In this document: piece after piece, positions 50,299 to 59,327 of the stretch
Layout: every line of letters starts with the position of its first letter
Numbering within the stretch: position 1 is the first letter of the stretch
NCBI GenBank assembly: GCA_015075325.1
Contig: JABTUP010000003.1
Location: 124,001-188,000, forward strand
Direction: 5' to 3'
DNA from: Flavobacteriales bacterium
GTDB taxonomy: Bacteria > Bacteroidota > Bacteroidia > Flavobacteriales_E > Vicingaceae
DNA length: 64,000 nucleotides
Notes under the pieces: model-generated
Databases searched by the model: none
Told to the model about the DNA's origin: nothing
Seen by the model: only the letters and a program-made list of their open reading frames with translations
Made by a program: the position numbers and the translations under genes

Positions 50299-52301
50299 TT
50301 AATAAATTTTAAAAATGAGTTTACTTTGATAATATTATCTGGACTTCCAAAAATATACAACACATCATCTTGTTTAATAATTGTATCTGGTGTAATTTCC
50401 GAAATATACCTATTATCTCTTTTTATCGCCAACACGGTTACTCCAAATTTATTTCTAAAGTTAGATTCTTTTATTGTTTTTCCTACTATTTGATTATTTC
50501 CTTGCTGGACAGAAAGTGTTGCAATTTCCATATTTGGCAAACTGAGTTGAATGTTAGATTTATCAAAAGAATCCATACTTCTCAACATATCATAATTATC
50601 AGAACGTATATTATTGATAAACATTTGAATTTCATCTTGAGGAACAAGATATTTCTTTAAAACTCGTGTGAAAATTTCTATTGATGTTTCAAACTCTTCA
50701 GGAATAACCTCATCTGCACCTAATTTTAGATTGCCTTCTATTTCGCTAACGTACCTGGTTCGAACAATTATATAAGTTGTTTTGGAATATTCTCTAACAC
50801 TTTTTACAATTTTTTTAGTTGTTTCTGGCGATGATATAGCAACAACAACAACACGAGCTTCGTGTACATGAACATGCTTTAGAATAGTTTCGTCTGCTGC
50901 ATCACCGTATATCATTGGTTCATTTTGAAGCTGACCTTTTTTTACGGCTTCTGCATCTAAATCAACAATAAGATAAGGTATGTTAGCAGTTTTTGCTGCC
51001 TTAGCAACATTCTCGCCATTTAATCCATATCCAATAATTACAATATGATCGTGATAACTAGTTTCCTCAATGGTTGAATTTTTTGCTCTATTTTTGGTTA
51101 TCTCTCTTAACCTATATCTCACTTTAGCAGGAATAGGAATTCTTAAAAAATAATCGGTAATTGGGCTAGCATATTTTATAATAAAAGGTGTTGCTCCCAT
51201 CGATATAATAGAAATTGCTAAAAAGTGTTGATATGTGTTATCTGAAAGCAGTTTGTATTCCATTCCTTTGGCGGAAAGTAAAAATGCAAATTCTCCAACC
51301 TGAAATAAGCTCAACGAAGTAATTAAAACTGTGCGAGAAGGATATCTAAGTATTATAACTGTTGCTATTACCACAATTATTTTTAAAAGTATAACAACTA
51401 TTGCTAAGATATGAATTGAAAAAATGTGTTGTATGAAAAAATTTAAATCCAACAACATACCCACCGAAACAAAGAAAAAACTAATAAAAATTTCTCTAAA
51501 AGGAAGAATGTTTGCTGTGGCTTGATGACTATAATCTGATTCAGAAATAATTAACCCTGCAAAAAAAGCTCCTAAAGCTAGAGACAACCCCACAACTGAA
51601 GTCATCCATGCTGTAGCAAAACAAATAACTACTGTGGTAAGAATAAAAAGTTCTCTACTTTTAGATTTAACTACCAATCGGAACAAATTAGGAATTGCAT
51701 ATTTTCCTAAAGCAAATAAAACCACCAAAATAGCTGCTAATTTCAGAAAAAGAATACCCAACTCTATTAACGGACTTTCTGATTGGTTTGCTAAGAGTGG
51801 AGTTAACAACATCATTAATACTACTATAATATCTTGAAAAATTAATATAGCAACCGTAACTCGTCCATGAGGGGACGTAATTTCTCCTTTTTCTTGAAGC
51901 ATTTTTAACACAATGGCTGTACTACTTAATGCTAATAAAAATCCAAGAAAAATGGACGTTTGATAAGTAAGATCAAAGAAATAATAAGCACCAAAAAAAG
52001 TTAGTGCAATTGTGCCACCAACTTGCATTAGTCCACCCCAAATAACTGTATTTTTAATAGAAACTAATCCCTTTAACGAAAACTCAATTCCGATAACAAA
52101 AAGAAGAAAGATGATTCCAATTTCTGATAACAACTCCACTTCATGGCTAGCATTTATTAAATTTAAACCATTTGGACCAGCAACAACGCCTGTTATTAAA
52201 AACCCTAATATTTCGGGTAGTTTTAATCGTTGGAAAAGTAAAATTATAAGAACCGAGAGACCAAGTATTATTACAATGTCTTTTAATAATGGAATCTCCA
52301 T
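50295..52301 (-). CDS. CPA2 cation:proton antiporter with RCK domains (KefB-like)
   Basis: A 668-residue integral membrane transporter. About 12 membrane helices (1-380) carry the CPA2 hallmarks GVVAGPNGLNL, LLFVIGIEF and LSLALGAFFAGLIISES. A cytosolic TrkA-N domain follows at about 410-530 with HIVIIGYGLNGENVAKAAKT, and a TrkA-C domain at about 585-668 (TIKESNFRNKFGVTVLAIKR). The RCK domains sense nucleotides such as NAD. Substrate is K+ or Na+ in exchange for H+. It overlaps the reductase gene and follows the PspC-like gene by 25 bp. Confidence 0.93.
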   Translation of the reverse strand: MEIPLLKDIVIILGLSVLIILLFQRLKLPEILGFLITGVVAGPNGLNLINASHEVELLSEIGIIFLLFVIGIEFSLKGLVSIKNTVIWGGLMQVGGTIALTFFGAYYFFDLTYQTSIFLGFLLALSSTAIVLKMLQEKGEITSPHGRVTVAILIFQDIIVVLMMLLTPLLANQSESPLIELGILFLKLAAILVVLFALGKYAIPNLFRLVVKSKSRELFILTTVVICFATAWMTSVVGLSLALGAFFAGLIISESDYSHQATANILPFREIFISFFFVSVGMLLDLNFFIQHIFSIHILAIVVILLKIIVVIATVIILRYPSRTVLITSLSLFQVGEFAFLLSAKGMEYKLLSDNTYQHFLAISIISMGATPFIIKYASPITDYFLRIPIPAKVRYRLREITKNRAKNSTIEETSYHDHIVIIGYGLNGENVAKAAKTANIPYLIVDLDAEAVKKGQLQNEPMIYGDAADETILKHVHVHEARVVVVAISSPETTKKIVKSVREYSKTTYIIVRTRYVSEIEGNLKLGADEVIPEEFETSIEIFTRVLKKYLVPQDEIQMFINNIRSDNYDMLRSMDSFDKSNIQLSLPNMEIATLSVQQGNNQIVGKTIKESNFRNKFGVTVLAIKRDNRYISEITPDTIIKQDDVLYIFGSPDNIIKVNSFLKFIK

Positions 52302-52326
52302 AAACGATTAATGTATTTTAAATGGA

Positions 52327-52551
52327 TTAAATATCCCAAACGGTTTTTCTTTTCTCAAACTTAAAATACTCTTTATGTTTAAGAATAAAAGCCATAATTA
52401 GATAAATTATAATAGGAGAACCTACCGTTAAAAACGAAAGGTAAATAAACGATAAACGAACTTGTGACGATTTTAACTGAAGTTTTTCGCCCCACCAACT
52501 ACAAACTCCAAAGGCTTGTTTTTCAAAATAAGCTAAAATTTTATTTATCAT
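52327..52551 (-). CDS. PspC domain small membrane protein
   Basis: A 74-residue protein with the PspC fold: FGVCSWWGEKLQLKSSQVRL, then a membrane helix SFIYLSFLTVGSPIIIYLIM and a basic end. PspC proteins sense envelope stress in proteobacteria; Bacteroidota copies like this are of unknown function. The gene is 4 bp after the DUF2851 gene, in the pyrF operon beside an SPFH-family gene, a combination consistent with a membrane-quality role. Confidence 0.82.
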   Translation of the reverse strand: MINKILAYFEKQAFGVCSWWGEKLQLKSSQVRLSFIYLSFLTVGSPIIIYLIMAFILKHKEYFKFEKRKTVWDI

Positions 52552-52555
52552 ATTT

Positions 52556-53830
52556 TTAATTTTTTAAAAGATGGTTTCCAATACTGCAATTTAAACATTT
52601 TTTATGAGAACAATAATTAGTTTTAAGCTCTATTAATGCTTGCGACTGCAGTGCATTTTTTGATTTTATACCCAATTTTTCAAAGTTAAGAATAATCGTA
52701 TTTTTTTCGGTATTCAATTGTTCTAAAAAACGAATGGCTTTATTTTTTAATTCGTCATTTTGAATTGATGAAGCATAAACAAACAAGATGGGTACAACTA
52801 CATTAACAATTAAACCATCAATCATTATTTTACCTGTTCGTTTAATAGTGTTTATTTTTTGAGTATTTCCAAATTGATAATGAGAATTCCAATAACTGGA
52901 AGCTGTAACCGAAAATATTTTTTGAAACTCCTGTACTGAATTTATTTCCAAAATTTTAGAAAACAATCGTGGTTCTTGAGCTACTAAATTGGCTAATTGA
53001 GAAATTCTTAATGTTGGAAAATTAGCTGGTCGCAGTCTTAAAAACTTCCATAGACTTGCATCTAAAGGTTTTAAGTTAAATTTAGCTGATAAAAATTGAT
53101 ACTCTTTTTTTAGTTTTAAATAATATTCATCATCAACATCATTATTCAAAAAACCAGCTTGCCCAAACAATAAAGCCTCAATTGAAAGCAAATTTTTGTG
53201 TTTATCAATAATTTTTAAAGGAGTGTTTTTTGCCAATAAAAGAAATGGTTGTGAATTAACTTTCAACCCAAAATACTTGAATAATGTTTGATAAAAGGTT
53301 TCTTCCCAATCGTTTTTGTTCAATAAAAGTGTTTGATTAATTTCAATTGATTTTCGTTCCAGCCGTTCAAAAATCAAACGCTCCAACCAGTTTTGCAAAA
53401 CAAATTGATCAACCTGTTTGATTTGATTACTACAAGCAATCCAGTTTTTACTACCAATTAATTGCTTGTAATTAGAAATGAGTTTAGTGTCTATCAGATT
53501 TTTCAATTCAATGGTTGGAATATGATTTCCTGTAGCATTTCTAATATCAACATCATGATGATAAACAACATGAAGCACCACATTGTTGTATGCATTATCC
53601 TTTTCGTGATGATGTTTTATCCAATCGGATGAATTGATGTGTATTTCAACATTTCCTGCCCAAATTGTTTCTCCTATTTTAATTTGAGCATTAAAAAAAT
53701 CGGGACCAGCATCTGTATTGTGCTGTCCCGATTTTAAAATAGTAATTGGTTCGTTTTGAACCGTTTTTAATTCTTTGGTATTGAATAACTTAAAATTCCA
53801 GATGTAGTGAAGAAAATCTTCTGTAAACAT
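52556..53830 (-). CDS. DUF2851 family protein
   Basis: A 424-residue soluble protein. The start MFTEDFLHYIWNFKLFNTKE, then NTDAGPDFFNAQIKIGETIW and GNVEIHINSSDWIKH, are the family's landmarks; the DAGPDFFNA/GNVEIH pair recalls a nuclease-like fold. The C-terminus carries a four-cysteine cluster (CSHKKCLNCSIGNHLL) that could bind metal or an Fe-S cluster. Function is unknown. It is a conserved Bacteroidota gene, 3 bp after the SPFH gene. Confidence 0.87.
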   Translation of the reverse strand: MFTEDFLHYIWNFKLFNTKELKTVQNEPITILKSGQHNTDAGPDFFNAQIKIGETIWAGNVEIHINSSDWIKHHHEKDNAYNNVVLHVVYHHDVDIRNATGNHIPTIELKNLIDTKLISNYKQLIGSKNWIACSNQIKQVDQFVLQNWLERLIFERLERKSIEINQTLLLNKNDWEETFYQTLFKYFGLKVNSQPFLLLAKNTPLKIIDKHKNLLSIEALLFGQAGFLNNDVDDEYYLKLKKEYQFLSAKFNLKPLDASLWKFLRLRPANFPTLRISQLANLVAQEPRLFSKILEINSVQEFQKIFSVTASSYWNSHYQFGNTQKINTIKRTGKIMIDGLIVNVVVPILFVYASSIQNDELKNKAIRFLEQLNTEKNTIILNFEKLGIKSKNALQSQALIELKTNYCSHKKCLNCSIGNHLLKN

Positions 53831-53833
53831 AAC

Positions 53834-54829
53834 CTAGCCAATGTTTGCTTCATTTGGATTATCACCATATTTTGCCGCAGGTTTCTTTTTAACAAAATCA
53901 CTTGGTCTGGTAGACTTTGCAATCGTATCGGCTGCTATTAAACTCGATTGAATTTGTGTTTGCAAATCGCCAACCGTACTTGGCGAATAAGGCATAAAAA
54001 TAGTGTTTACTCCCTGTTCAGCAAGTTTTCCAACAGTTTCATAATGTTGAGTCATAAACAACATATTCATTACTTCTTGTCCAGTTACTCCTTCTTCCAT
54101 AGCTCCTTTAACTTCCTCAACAGATTGTTTTATACCATTAGCAATAGCAATACGTTGGTTAGCAATACCTTCTCCTTGAAGTTTTTTTCCTTCAGCTTCG
54201 GCTTGAGCTGCTGCTACCACTTTAATTTTTTCAGCTTCTGCATATTCTCGTGCTGCTTCTTTTAATCTTTTTGCAGCGTTAATTTCATTCATTGCATGTT
54301 TCACTTTTGCATCTGGATCAATATCAGTTATTAACGCCTTAATTATGGCATAACCATATTCTTCCATGGTATCTGCCAATTCCATCTGAACAGCTTTTGC
54401 AATTTTATCTTTCTCACTAAAGACATCATCTAACAACATGTTTGGCACTTCCGAACGAATAGAATCGAATACATACGATTGAATTTGACGAGCAGGATTA
54501 TCAAACTTATAAAATGAAGTTTGAATTCCTTCGGGAGTTTCCACTACATAATATTGAACAGATACAATTAAACGAACAAAAACATCGTCTTTTGTTTTGG
54601 TTTCTACCTCAACAGGTAACTCCATTACTCTTAGGTTAACAACTCCTGCTTTTTTATCGATAAACGGAATTTTAAAATTAAAACCAGATTTTGCTACTCG
54701 ATTAAACTTACCAAATCGTTCGATAATAATTGCTGTTTTTTGTTTTACAATAAAAAATGCACCAAAAACAAAGGAAAGTGCAAAGATGATAAATACTATT
54801 TTACTAACTGAAAAAGGGATTTGTTCCAT
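53834..54829 (-). CDS. SPFH/band 7 (stomatin/paraslipin-like) protein
   Basis: A 331-residue membrane-anchored protein: an N-terminal helix (IVFIIFALSFVFGAFFIV, 11-28), the band 7 domain (KTAIIIERFGKFNRVAKSGF to IDPDAKVKHAMNEINAAKRL) and a long Ala/Glu-rich coiled coil (AREYAEAEKIKVVAAAQAEA), with a short tail PAAKYGDNPNEANIG. Such proteins oligomerise into membrane rings, often with a NfeD or FtsH-like partner, which is not present here. It is 2 bp after pyrF and 3 bp before the DUF2851 gene. Confidence 0.92.
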   Translation of the reverse strand: MEQIPFSVSKIVFIIFALSFVFGAFFIVKQKTAIIIERFGKFNRVAKSGFNFKIPFIDKKAGVVNLRVMELPVEVETKTKDDVFVRLIVSVQYYVVETPEGIQTSFYKFDNPARQIQSYVFDSIRSEVPNMLLDDVFSEKDKIAKAVQMELADTMEEYGYAIIKALITDIDPDAKVKHAMNEINAAKRLKEAAREYAEAEKIKVVAAAQAEAEGKKLQGEGIANQRIAIANGIKQSVEEVKGAMEEGVTGQEVMNMLFMTQHYETVGKLAEQGVNTIFMPYSPSTVGDLQTQIQSSLIAADTIAKSTRPSDFVKKKPAAKYGDNPNEANIG

Positions 54830-54831
54830 AA

Positions 54832-55656
54832 TTATATTATTTTAAATTTGTTTAACAAGATAGCCATTTCTTTTTGAATTTTGATGGCTTCTTCTCTAGA
54901 TTTTTTTGCAAAATTTTCGTCGTTTCCTGCATAAATAATTCCTCTTGAAGAATTTACCAATAAACCACAATCTTTGTTCATTCCATATTTACAAACCTCA
55001 CTCAGTTCTCCTCCTTGTGCTCCAACACCAGGAACTAATAAAAAACTATCTGGCACTAATTTTCTAATTTCAGTAAACATTTCGGGGCGGGTAGCTCCAA
55101 CAACGTACATTAAATTTTCGTCGTTACCCCAATTTTTCGATTGTTTCAATACTTTTTCGAATAATTTTTCATCAACACTTTCAAAAAACTGAAAATCGTC
55201 GGCTCCTTTATTTGATGTTAAGGCTAAAAGTATAACCCACTTGTTTTTAAATGCTAAAAATGGTTCAACAGAATCTGCTCCCATGTATGGTGCAACAGTA
55301 ACAGAATCAAAATTTAAATTCTCAAAAAATGCTTTGGCATACATACTCGAAGTATTACCAATATCACCACGTTTGGCATCGGCAATGGTAAAAATGTCAT
55401 CAGGAATGTATTCGATGGTTTTTTGTAAACTCTCCCAACCTTTAGAGCCATAAACCTCATAAAATGCCAAATTTGGTTTATATGAAACACATAAATCGTG
55501 AGTAGCATCAATTATTTGCTTATTGAACTCAAAAACAGGGTCTTTTTCTTTTAAAAGATGAGTAGGAATTTTCGACAAATCCGTATCTAAACCTACACAA
55601 AGAAAGGACTGTTTAAGTTTAATTTGATGGATGATTTCTTGTTTGGTCATTGACAT
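54832..55656 (-). CDS. pyrF: orotidine 5'-phosphate decarboxylase (type 2)
   Basis: A 274-residue enzyme for the last step of UMP synthesis. The signature [15 protein letters not shown] (with the catalytic Lys/Asp pattern DxKxxD) is near residue 90, preceded by [17 protein letters not shown]; later [12 protein letters not shown] and SSRGIIY complete the phosphate site. The length points to the long type 2 subfamily. Two ATGs are possible (55656 and 55650). It leads a tightly spaced operon pyrF, SPFH, DUF2851, PspC, antiporter, reductase. Confidence 0.95.
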   Translation of the reverse strand: MSMTKQEIIHQIKLKQSFLCVGLDTDLSKIPTHLLKEKDPVFEFNKQIIDATHDLCVSYKPNLAFYEVYGSKGWESLQKTIEYIPDDIFTIADAKRGDIGNTSSMYAKAFFENLNFDSVTVAPYMGADSVEPFLAFKNKWVILLALTSNKGADDFQFFESVDEKLFEKVLKQSKNWGNDENLMYVVGATRPEMFTEIRKLVPDSFLLVPGVGAQGGELSEVCKYGMNKDCGLLVNSSRGIIYAGNDENFAKKSREEAIKIQKEMAILLNKFKII

Positions 55657-55751
55657 TTTATCTCTTTTGCGAAAATACTGTTTTTAAGAAGATAATACAA
55701 TTGGTTTTAAATTAACTCAAAAATATTTTCTAATAAAAAACAAAAAAAAGA

Positions 55752-56417
55752 CTAGAACTTATAATTTAACCCTATTAACCCTCCATAAGATATTGGATTG
55801 AACTCCATTAAATCATTACTGATTTTATTTAAACCGTAACGTACATAAGGGGAAATGTTTAATTCAACTTTATCATTAAATTGATACCCAAACCCAAAAT
55901 TAAGCTGTGCAGTTAAAAAGAATTTAGCTATTTTTTTTGATACATTATTTGATTCCTTAATAGAATCATCTTCAAAAGTTGAAGTTTCAGAAATATCAAA
56001 TACAATTTCGTTAAGAAACCCCACGGAAGTATAAAAATTAAGTTTGTCACTTTTTTTAATGTTATAACCTAACATTATTGGAACTCCCAAACTTCTTAAT
56101 TTTACTGTACTTTTTTTGGGTATAAATGGATCGTTTGGGTCAATAAAAATAAAATGATAATCTACTTTATAACCCTTATCTGCATATAACAAACCACTCT
56201 CAATAAACAACTGATTGGTTGTTTGATAACGAAAATCAATCCCAAGAGCATATGCAGAAATTATATCAAAAGTATAAACATTGCTTCCAAAACTTTCTAA
56301 AGTTTGAATTGAATAATTATCGTAAGAACCTACTACACCAAGCGAAAACTCGTTTTCTTGGCTAATAGCAAAGCCACAAGTTAAAAAGAAGATGATTGTT
56401 ATAAAGTTTTTTTTCAC
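55752..56417 (-). CDS. outer-membrane beta-barrel protein (porin-type)
   Basis: A 221-residue exported protein with signal peptide to about 19 (CGFAISQ) and an 8-strand-type barrel: LGVVGSYDNYSIQTL, FIESGLLYADKGYKVDYHFI, GFLNEIVFDIS, FFLTAQLNFGFGYQFND and a final YGGLIGLNYKF with the C-terminal Phe. It matches the PF13568-type small barrel of Bacteroidota, for which no transported solute is known. It overlaps the upstream lipoprotein gene by 4 bases. Confidence 0.8.
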   Translation of the reverse strand: MKKNFITIIFFLTCGFAISQENEFSLGVVGSYDNYSIQTLESFGSNVYTFDIISAYALGIDFRYQTTNQLFIESGLLYADKGYKVDYHFIFIDPNDPFIPKKSTVKLRSLGVPIMLGYNIKKSDKLNFYTSVGFLNEIVFDISETSTFEDDSIKESNNVSKKIAKFFLTAQLNFGFGYQFNDKVELNISPYVRYGLNKISNDLMEFNPISYGGLIGLNYKF

Positions 56418-56926
56418 TGTTTTACGGCTACATGTTTACATTCACAATAATAATAAGGTTGGGCTTCATTAATGTAATATTTAATATTTGTTTGTTTAAA
56501 GTAAATTATTATAGTATCATTAACTAAATAATTTTCTTTAACAGAAGTAGAAAGGTCATCTGACAGACTCCAAAGTCCACATGTTTTATTATTTCTATCA
56601 ACTATGGAATCATGAAAACCAATATCTAAAAAATTTACAGTTTCTGGTGTATGGAAAGAGAATTGAAATTTCAAATCAAAAGTATCGGCAAAGTTTTGAA
56701 TTAAAATACTATCTATCATATTACTAGAGATCGCACTAACTCCCTTAAAATGATAAATTTCCATATCATACTTATAATTTCCTAAAGTATCATACACTTT
56801 GTAAAAACCTATAAATTTTTCCCATTGTTCTGGTATGCGTGGAGGAGTTACGGGTATAGCTTCTCTTTCTTTTGAGCAACTCGAAAGAAAAAGCACAGTT
56901 AATATTACAAAAAGTACTGATTTCAT
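56414..56926 (-). CDS. hypothetical lipoprotein
   Basis: A 170-residue lipoprotein with lipobox FLSSC (C17) followed by SKEREAIPVTPPRIPEQW. The mature part has a beta-sandwich look (YKVYDTLGNYKYDMEIYHFK; FDLKFQFSFHTPETVNFLDI) and no recognisable catalytic motif. Its stop and the next start overlap (ATGA), so it is made together with the small barrel protein and probably partners it at the outer membrane. Confidence 0.7.
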   Translation of the reverse strand: MKSVLFVILTVLFLSSCSKEREAIPVTPPRIPEQWEKFIGFYKVYDTLGNYKYDMEIYHFKGVSAISSNMIDSILIQNFADTFDLKFQFSFHTPETVNFLDIGFHDSIVDRNNKTCGLWSLSDDLSTSVKENYLVNDTIIIYFKQTNIKYYINEAQPYYYCECKHVAVKQ

Positions 56927-56975
56927 TTTTACAGTTTAAAGTTACTCATCTTTTTCACGAGCTCTTTTTCAATAA

Positions 56976-58058
56976 CTACTCCGTCAATCCAGCTTGTAAT
57001 TTTTCTGTATTCTCAGCAATTTTCAAGGAATTAATGATCTCATCAATATCACCTTCCATTGCTGCACCTAAGTTGTATAGTGTTAAGCCAATTCGATGGT
57101 CGGTTATTCTTCCTTGTGGGTAATTATAAGTTCTAATTTTTGCCGATCTATCACCTGTTGAAACTTGCGATTTTCTTTCAGCTGCTCTTTCTTTCTCACG
57201 TTTAATAACCTCAGCTTCGTAAAGTCTCGAACGTAAAATTTTCATCGCAAGCTCTGCATTTTTAATTTGAGAACGACCTTCTTGACACTCAACAACAACA
57301 CCTGTCGGAATGTGTGTTAAACGAACTGCCGAATCGGTAGTATTTACGTGCTGACCTCCAGCTCCTGACGAACGAAATACATCTCTTTTAATATCATCTT
57401 TTCTTATTTCAATATCTACTTCTTCCGCTTCAGGTAAAACCGCCACTGTAACAGCCGAAGTATGAACTCTACCCTGAGATTCTGTTGCAGGAACCCGTTG
57501 AACTCGATGAACTCCTGATTCAAATTTCAAAACACCATAAACGCTATCTCCTTCAACCGAAAAACTAACTTCTTTATATCCTCCAGCAGTTCCTTCATTC
57601 ATCGTTAATACTTCTGTTTTCCATCCTCGTTTATCCATGTATTTTGAGTACATTCTAAATAAATCTCCAACAAATATACAAGCTTCATCACCACCTGTAC
57701 CCGCTCTTAACTCCACAATTACGTTTTTACTATCCTCTTCATCTTTAGGAATTAACAAAACTTTAATTTCTTCATCCATTTTGTTTTTTTCTTGAATCAA
57801 ATCATCTAATTCAGCTTTAGCCATTTCTAGAAATTCCTTATCTGTTTCCGTCTTAATTATTTCTTTTGACGACTCAATATTTCCAATAACATTTTTATAT
57901 TTTTTATATACTTCGTGAATAACCTGTAATTCCTTGTATTCTTTATTCAACTTCACATATCGATTCATATCAGAAACTACTTCTGGGTCGGTAATCTGCT
58001 CACTAACCTGATCGAATCTTAAATTAATTTGTTCTAATTTTTTAAATAAATCACTCAT
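56976..58058 (-). CDS. prfA: peptide chain release factor 1
   Basis: A 360-residue factor that ends translation at UAA and UAG. GGQ is at 234-236 in [15 protein letters not shown], domain 2 has the recognition region with [12 protein letters not shown] (tripeptide PAT), and the C-terminal basic helix [17 protein letters not shown] is in place. The length is normal. It begins 3 bp after purM, so the two form an operon. Confidence 0.97.
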   Translation of the reverse strand: MSDLFKKLEQINLRFDQVSEQITDPEVVSDMNRYVKLNKEYKELQVIHEVYKKYKNVIGNIESSKEIIKTETDKEFLEMAKAELDDLIQEKNKMDEEIKVLLIPKDEEDSKNVIVELRAGTGGDEACIFVGDLFRMYSKYMDKRGWKTEVLTMNEGTAGGYKEVSFSVEGDSVYGVLKFESGVHRVQRVPATESQGRVHTSAVTVAVLPEAEEVDIEIRKDDIKRDVFRSSGAGGQHVNTTDSAVRLTHIPTGVVVECQEGRSQIKNAELAMKILRSRLYEAEVIKREKERAAERKSQVSTGDRSAKIRTYNYPQGRITDHRIGLTLYNLGAAMEGDIDEIINSLKIAENTEKLQAGLTE

Positions 58059-58061
58059 ATT

Positions 58062-59252
58062 CTAATTATAAATAAACTCTCCAAATTCACTTTTTATGGT
58101 TAATTTTTTTTCTCCTTTACTTTCTACTCTTCCAATAATTTTGGCATCCACATCAAACGATTTAGAAATTAAAATGATGTCTTCGGCAATAGATTCATCA
58201 ACATACAATTCCATTCGGTGTCCCATGTTAAACACTTTATACATTTCTTTCCAATCAGTTCCTGATTCTTCTTTTATTAATTTAAACAATGGTGGTACAT
58301 CAAATAAATTATCTTTTACAATATGCAAATCATCAACAAAATGTAAAATTTTGGTTTGTGCTCCACCACTGCAATGAACCATACCATCAATTCTTCCTTT
58401 ATGTTTTTCAATTATTTTTTTAATAATTGGAGCATAGGTTCTTGTAGGTGATAAAACCAATTTACCCACATTTGGTAGAGACGGATAATTATCCGTCTCT
58501 ACATCAATTTTGTCTGTTAAATTGTATTTTCCTGAATAAACTAAATCCGAAGGAACATTGTTGTCATAAGTTTCAGGATATTTACTTGCTAAGGTCTTAT
58601 TAAAAACATCATGTCGAGCAGATGTTAATCCGTTGCTTCCCATTCCTCCATTATACTCTTCTTCATAGGTAGCTTTTCCAAAAGATGCTAATCCAACAAT
58701 AACATTACCAACTTTAATGTTAGCATTATTAATTACGTCAGTTCTTTTCATTCTACAAGTTACTGTAGAATCAACAATGATGGTTTTAACCAAATCGCCA
58801 ACATCAGCTGTTTCTCCTCCTGTAGAATAAATACCAATACCTAAATCTCTTAAATTCTCTAAAATTTGTTCAGAACCGTTTATAATTTCAGATAATACTT
58901 CTCCTGGTATTAAATTTTTATTTCTACCAATAGTTGAAGAAACCAAAATATGGTCGATAGCACCTACACAAAGTAAATCATCTATATTCATTATAAGTGC
59001 ATCTTGTGCAATACCTTTCCAAACGGATAAATCCCCAGTTTCTTTCCAATAAGCATAAGCTAAAGATGATTTTGTTCCAGCACCATCGGCATGCATTACA
59101 ACACAATGTTCCTCACTACCTGTTAAATAATCGGGGATAATCTTACAAAATGCTTTTGGATACAATCCTTTATCTATTTTTTTTATTGCATTATGAACAT
59201 CTTCTTTTGATGCGGAAACTCCTCTTTGTAAATATCTTTCGTTTGAACTCAT
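58062..59252 (-). CDS. purM: phosphoribosylformylglycinamidine cyclo-ligase (AIR synthase)
   Basis: A 396-residue ATP-dependent enzyme of purine synthesis that closes the AIR ring. Landmarks: HADGAGTKSSLAYAYWKETG, ALIMNIDDLLCVGAIDHILV, STGGETADVGDLVK and GLASFGKATYEEEYNGGMGS; PTRTYAPIIKKI and DGMVHCSGGAQTKI close the fold. The protein is of the longer Bacteroidota form. Between DKID and NVGKLVLSP it carries VETDNYPSLP, encoded by a perfect 28-bp palindrome (58475-58502), which appears to be an in-frame insertion into a surface loop. The core motifs are intact, so the enzyme should work. Confidence 0.95.
   Translation of the reverse strand: MSSNERYLQRGVSASKEDVHNAIKKIDKGLYPKAFCKIIPDYLTGSEEHCVVMHADGAGTKSSLAYAYWKETGDLSVWKGIAQDALIMNIDDLLCVGAIDHILVSSTIGRNKNLIPGEVLSEIINGSEQILENLRDLGIGIYSTGGETADVGDLVKTIIVDSTVTCRMKRTDVINNANIKVGNVIVGLASFGKATYEEEYNGGMGSNGLTSARHDVFNKTLASKYPETYDNNVPSDLVYSGKYNLTDKIDVETDNYPSLPNVGKLVLSPTRTYAPIIKKIIEKHKGRIDGMVHCSGGAQTKILHFVDDLHIVKDNLFDVPPLFKLIKEESGTDWKEMYKVFNMGHRMELYVDESIAEDIILISKSFDVDAKIIGRVESKGEKKLTIKSEFGEFIYN
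58475..58502. repeat. perfect 28-bp palindrome inside purM
   Basis: GTAGAGACGGATAA and its exact reverse complement, with no spacer. On the coding strand it reads VETDNYPSL and the first base of a Pro codon. GTAGAGACG-type palindromes are known as dispersed intergenic repeats in Bacteroidota and cyanobacteria; here one is in a housekeeping gene. Confidence 0.9.
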
Positions 59253-59278
59253 TATTTTTATATATAAATTGTATAAAC

Positions 59279-59318
59279 AAAAAAAGCACCCCGTTTAACA
59301 GGATGCTTTTTTTTTTAT
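59279..59318 (-). terminator. rho-independent terminator after the OmpA-family gene
   Basis: Stem AAAAAGCACCCC...GGATGCTTTTT (pairing AAAAAGCA with TGCTTTTT) around CGTTTAACA, with a run of A before it on the plus strand and thus a U-tract for the leftward transcript. It lies 10 bp beyond the stop at 59328. Confidence 0.8.
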
Positions 59319-59327
59319 GTAAAATAC

